A stretch of 7,536 nt of DNA from Alphaproteobacteria bacterium (GTDB lineage Bacteria > Pseudomonadota > Alphaproteobacteria > Puniceispirillales > Puniceispirillaceae): the NCBI GenBank assembly GCA_011522945.1, contig WTHY01000141.1:1-7536 (forward strand). Reading direction: 5' to 3'. The notes under the pieces are model-generated. The model had not been told where the DNA came from. It saw only the letters and a program-made list of their open reading frames with translations, and did no database searches. The position numbers were made by a program, and so were the translations under genes. Positions 5,369-7,536 of this stretch are shown piece after piece. Every line of letters starts with the position of its first letter. Within the stretch, counting starts at the first letter, position 1.

Positions 5369-6964
5369 CTATGCGGCATCCTCCAAAATTAAATCAGAGG
5401 CTTTTTCGCCAATCATGATAGCCGGAGCATTCGTGTTTCCTGAGGTGATAACAGGCATAATAGACGCGTCAGCAACGCGTAGACCCTCGACCCCACGCAC
5501 TTTAAGCCGCTCATCGATAACAGCCATATCATCTTGGCCCATTTTACATGTACCTGTTGGATGATAAAGTGTTGTAGAATGGCTTCGTGCCCAATCAAGC
5601 AAGCCATTATAGTCATCATCAGAAATGGTAGGACCAGGAGTATATTCTTCTGTAATAAGCTGATTAACAGGCGCTGTGTTACAGATTTCTCGTGCAATTC
5701 TGATACCTGCAACAATGGTGTCACAATCAGTTTTTGTGGCAAGATAATTTGGATGAATTTTTGGATAGTCGTACGGTGAGGCTGACGCCAATTCTAAATG
5801 ACCGCAACTTTCTGGTCGTAATTGTAATACAGATGCTGTGAAGGCAGAAAATGGGTGTGGCCCATCTGCTGGATTATCTGCACTAAAAGGCTGAAGGTGG
5901 AATTGAATATCTGGTGTTTCAAGTTCCGGCCTGGTTTTTAGAAAGGCTGTGCCTAAGCTGGCAGCCATGGCCATTGGCCCCCTGCGATTGAACGCATATT
6001 GAAGGGCTATGCCCAATTTTTGGAAGATGTTTCTGGTTTCTGTATTAATGGTGCTGCTAGTGCATTTATAAATGGGACGAGCTTGCAAGTGATCTTGTAA
6101 ATTTTTACCAACGCCTTTGGAATCAACAAGAACGTCAATCCCATGTTGCTGTAATTCTACGCCGTCACCGATGCCAGACAACATCAATATTTGCGGTGAG
6201 CCGATGGCACCAGCCGATAAGATGATTTCTTTGGTAGCGCGTATCTCTTGCACCCGGCCTTTGATTTTTGCGCGTATACCAACAGCTTTTTTGCCTTCAA
6301 ACAAGATTTTTTCTGTATGGGCGTGGGTGAATACTTTAAGATTAGGTCGTTTCTTTGCAGGGTTTAAAAAGGCGACTGCACTACTGCATCGTAAGCCATT
6401 ATGCATTGTCATTTGAAAATGACCGACGCCTTCTTGGTCAGCACCATTATAATCCTTTGCTTTAGGATAGCCTGCTTGAATGGCGGCTTCATTCCAAGAT
6501 TCGATGATGCTACGCTCAACTCGGCTTTTTGATACGCGTAGGGGGCCGTCTGTACCACGATCTTCAGACGGCGTGCCTTCCCAGTTTTCAGAACGTTTAA
6601 ACAGCGGCAATACATCATCCCAGCCCCAACCATGGTTGCCTAACTGACGCCAATGGTCAAAATCTTGTTTCTGGCCTCGCACATATAACAAGCCATTTAT
6701 GGAGCTACTGCCGCCTAACACTTTTCCGCGCGGCCATTTGATAGACCGCCCATTTAAGCCAGGGTCTTGTTCTGTTTCATATCGCCAATCTGTAGCAGGG
6801 TTGCCCATTGTCCGGAAATACCCAACGGGGATATGAATCCAAGGTAACAGGTCGCGACCGCCTGCCTCAAGGATTGCAACCTTGATATCAGGACGTGCAG
6901 ACAGGCGATTTGCCAAAACGCACCCTGCAGAGCCTGCGCCAACTATAATATAATCAAATGTCAT
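5369..6964 (-). CDS. GMC-family FAD-dependent alcohol dehydrogenase
   Basis: A 531-residue flavoenzyme, normal length for the choline/alcohol dehydrogenase branch. It opens with the FAD Rossmann motif GAGSAG (9-14) and the ribose-binding Glu (33) in ILEAGG. GMC signature 1 spans 78-97 (PRGKVLGGSSSINGLLYVRG) and signature 2 spans 252-266 (GAIGSPQILMLSGIG). The C-terminal active site shows YHPTGTCKMG with the catalytic His at 468, and SGNTNAP with the partner Asn at about 510-512. It has no signal peptide, so it should act in the cytoplasm or at the inner membrane, passing electrons from an alcohol to a quinone or other acceptor. ATG at 6964 is preferred to one at 7000 because the protein then begins directly at the FAD fold and GGGGA lies 3 nt upstream. 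Same strand as the TRAP genes, 154 bp ahead of them. Choline, polyethylene-glycol and aliphatic alcohol dehydrogenases all share these motifs, so the substrate is open. Confidence 0.95.
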   Translation of the reverse strand: MTFDYIIVGAGSAGCVLANRLSARPDIKVAILEAGGRDLLPWIHIPVGYFRTMGNPATDWRYETEQDPGLNGRSIKWPRGKVLGGSSSINGLLYVRGQKQDFDHWRQLGNHGWGWDDVLPLFKRSENWEGTPSEDRGTDGPLRVSKSRVERSIIESWNEAAIQAGYPKAKDYNGADQEGVGHFQMTMHNGLRCSSAVAFLNPAKKRPNLKVFTHAHTEKILFEGKKAVGIRAKIKGRVQEIRATKEIILSAGAIGSPQILMLSGIGDGVELQQHGIDVLVDSKGVGKNLQDHLQARPIYKCTSSTINTETRNIFQKLGIALQYAFNRRGPMAMAASLGTAFLKTRPELETPDIQFHLQPFSADNPADGPHPFSAFTASVLQLRPESCGHLELASASPYDYPKIHPNYLATKTDCDTIVAGIRIAREICNTAPVNQLITEEYTPGPTISDDDYNGLLDWARSHSTTLYHPTGTCKMGQDDMAVIDERLKVRGVEGLRVADASIMPVITSGNTNAPAIMIGEKASDLILEDAA

Positions 6965-7412
6965 AAGTCCCCGAAATCCTTTTACATGCAAAAACCGCAA
7001 AAAGAATTGTCAAAAGTTAGACATGATTAAAATAGAAACGCAACATAATCAGCTTTAAAACTTCCTTTTGGACCCATGGTTGCTTATAATTGGATCTAAA
7101 TCGATAAGATCGTATTATTACTCCTGTGAGGAAGTTTAGGTTATTAATTTTGAAAAAATCGTTTTAATGACGCTGTAACAATGGACCTGCTTACCTAAAG
7201 TAACCATAAATACAGAACGTAGAATTTCTAATGTCCTGCAAATTTTTATTACCTAATGATCTGTAATTTTAGCCAGTAGCGGTCTCACCGGTTTTTTGTT
7301 AATCGGCCAATGCGTAGCCTAAATTTTAGCTATATAGTTTAGTGAAATTTTAAGTTAAATTAGTGATTTAAAGATTCCATCATCAGTGCAACATTAAGAT
7401 AGAGGGATATTT
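6965..7412. other. AT-rich spacer between divergent genes, no gene seen
   Basis: This 448-bp stretch separates the minus-strand GMC gene from a plus-strand partial gene and should hold both promoters. A perfect TTGACA on the minus strand (7013-7008) lies 44 nt before the GMC start, but no good -10 box follows at normal spacing. On the plus strand TTGAAA (7150-7155) and TGTAAC (7174-7179) are 18 bp apart, and a small CGGT-CTC-ACCG hairpin (7280-7290) is followed by a T run; together these could bound a small RNA, but each part is weak. TTAGTGA occurs twice (7339-7345 and 7360-7366), 21 bp apart, upstream of the plus-strand gene. No open frame with a ribosome-binding site was found. Confidence 0.6.
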
Positions 7413-7536
7413 ATGATGCGCTTTAAAAGCATTATGGGCTTAGTTATTGTAGTGTTTTCGGTGCAGCTATCAGTAACTACGAGGGCTGATACAACCAACC
7501 GTGCACAACAATTTTCACCGGTGCCGGGTATTTTTG
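7413..7536 (+). CDS. Exported protein, 5' end only (runs off the window)
   Basis: The frame stays open for 41 codons to the window edge. It starts at ATG 7413, or at the adjacent ATG 7416, with AGAGGGA 5 or 8 nt upstream. The N terminus is a good Sec signal peptide: MMRFK, a hydrophobic core through about residue 20, and a likely cut after TRA (24) before DTTNR. The mature part begins polar and continues with FSPVPGIF. Too little is present to name a family; a periplasmic or outer-membrane protein is expected from the signal alone. It is divergent from the GMC-TRAP cluster, so no shared transcript is implied. Confidence 0.7.
   Translation, partial: MMRFKSIMGLVIVVFSVQLSVTTRADTTNRAQQFSPVPGIF

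Noticed and set aside
6965..7000. Longer start for the GMC dehydrogenase
   Set aside because: The first 12 residues precede the point where this family starts its FAD-binding strand, and the ATG at 6964 has its own GGGGA just upstream.
7008..7013. Minus-strand TTGACA as the GMC promoter
   Set aside because: The -35 match is perfect, but no hexamer resembling TATAAT lies 16-19 bp downstream, so I do not call a promoter.

Overview
The window looks like a chromosomal piece of a Gram-negative bacterium, most likely a marine alphaproteobacterium. This rests on a TRAP transporter with a fused DctQ-DctM permease, a GMC-family flavin dehydrogenase beside it, a periplasmic Rap1a/Tai-type protein, and AT-rich intergenic DNA around moderately GC genes. 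A SAR116-like origin would fit, but that is inference; no ribosomal or other marker gene is present to place it.

Left part (1-1300): four tandem 17-bp repeats run off the left edge and end exactly at a consensus -35 box for a tRNA-Ser(GCU) gene. A six-helix YczE/YitT-type membrane protein gene follows on the plus strand. It converges on the minus-strand cluster across a spacer (1064-1307) that holds two hairpins, one of them built like a bidirectional terminator.

Middle part (1308-6964): four genes all lie on the minus strand, in transcription order GMC oxidoreductase, TRAP substrate-binding protein, fused TRAP permease, and a small secreted Rap1a/Tai-like protein. The binding protein and permease form a complete DctPQM system for secondary, ion-driven uptake of an organic acid or similar solute. 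A perfect 12-bp hairpin with a U-rich tail between them would let the binding protein be made in excess over the permease. The GMC enzyme could oxidise an alcohol related to the imported solute, but only gene order suggests this. A long inverted repeat between the GMC and binding-protein genes is a candidate operator or terminator.

Right part (6965-7536): a 448-bp AT-rich spacer between divergent genes leads to the 5' end of a plus-strand gene for an exported protein, cut by the window edge.

No phage, insertion sequence, CRISPR array or clearly novel system is visible. The points most worth a second look are the repeat-promoter junction at the tRNA gene, the orphan immunity-like protein, the GMC-TRAP pairing, and the inverted repeats controlling the cluster.
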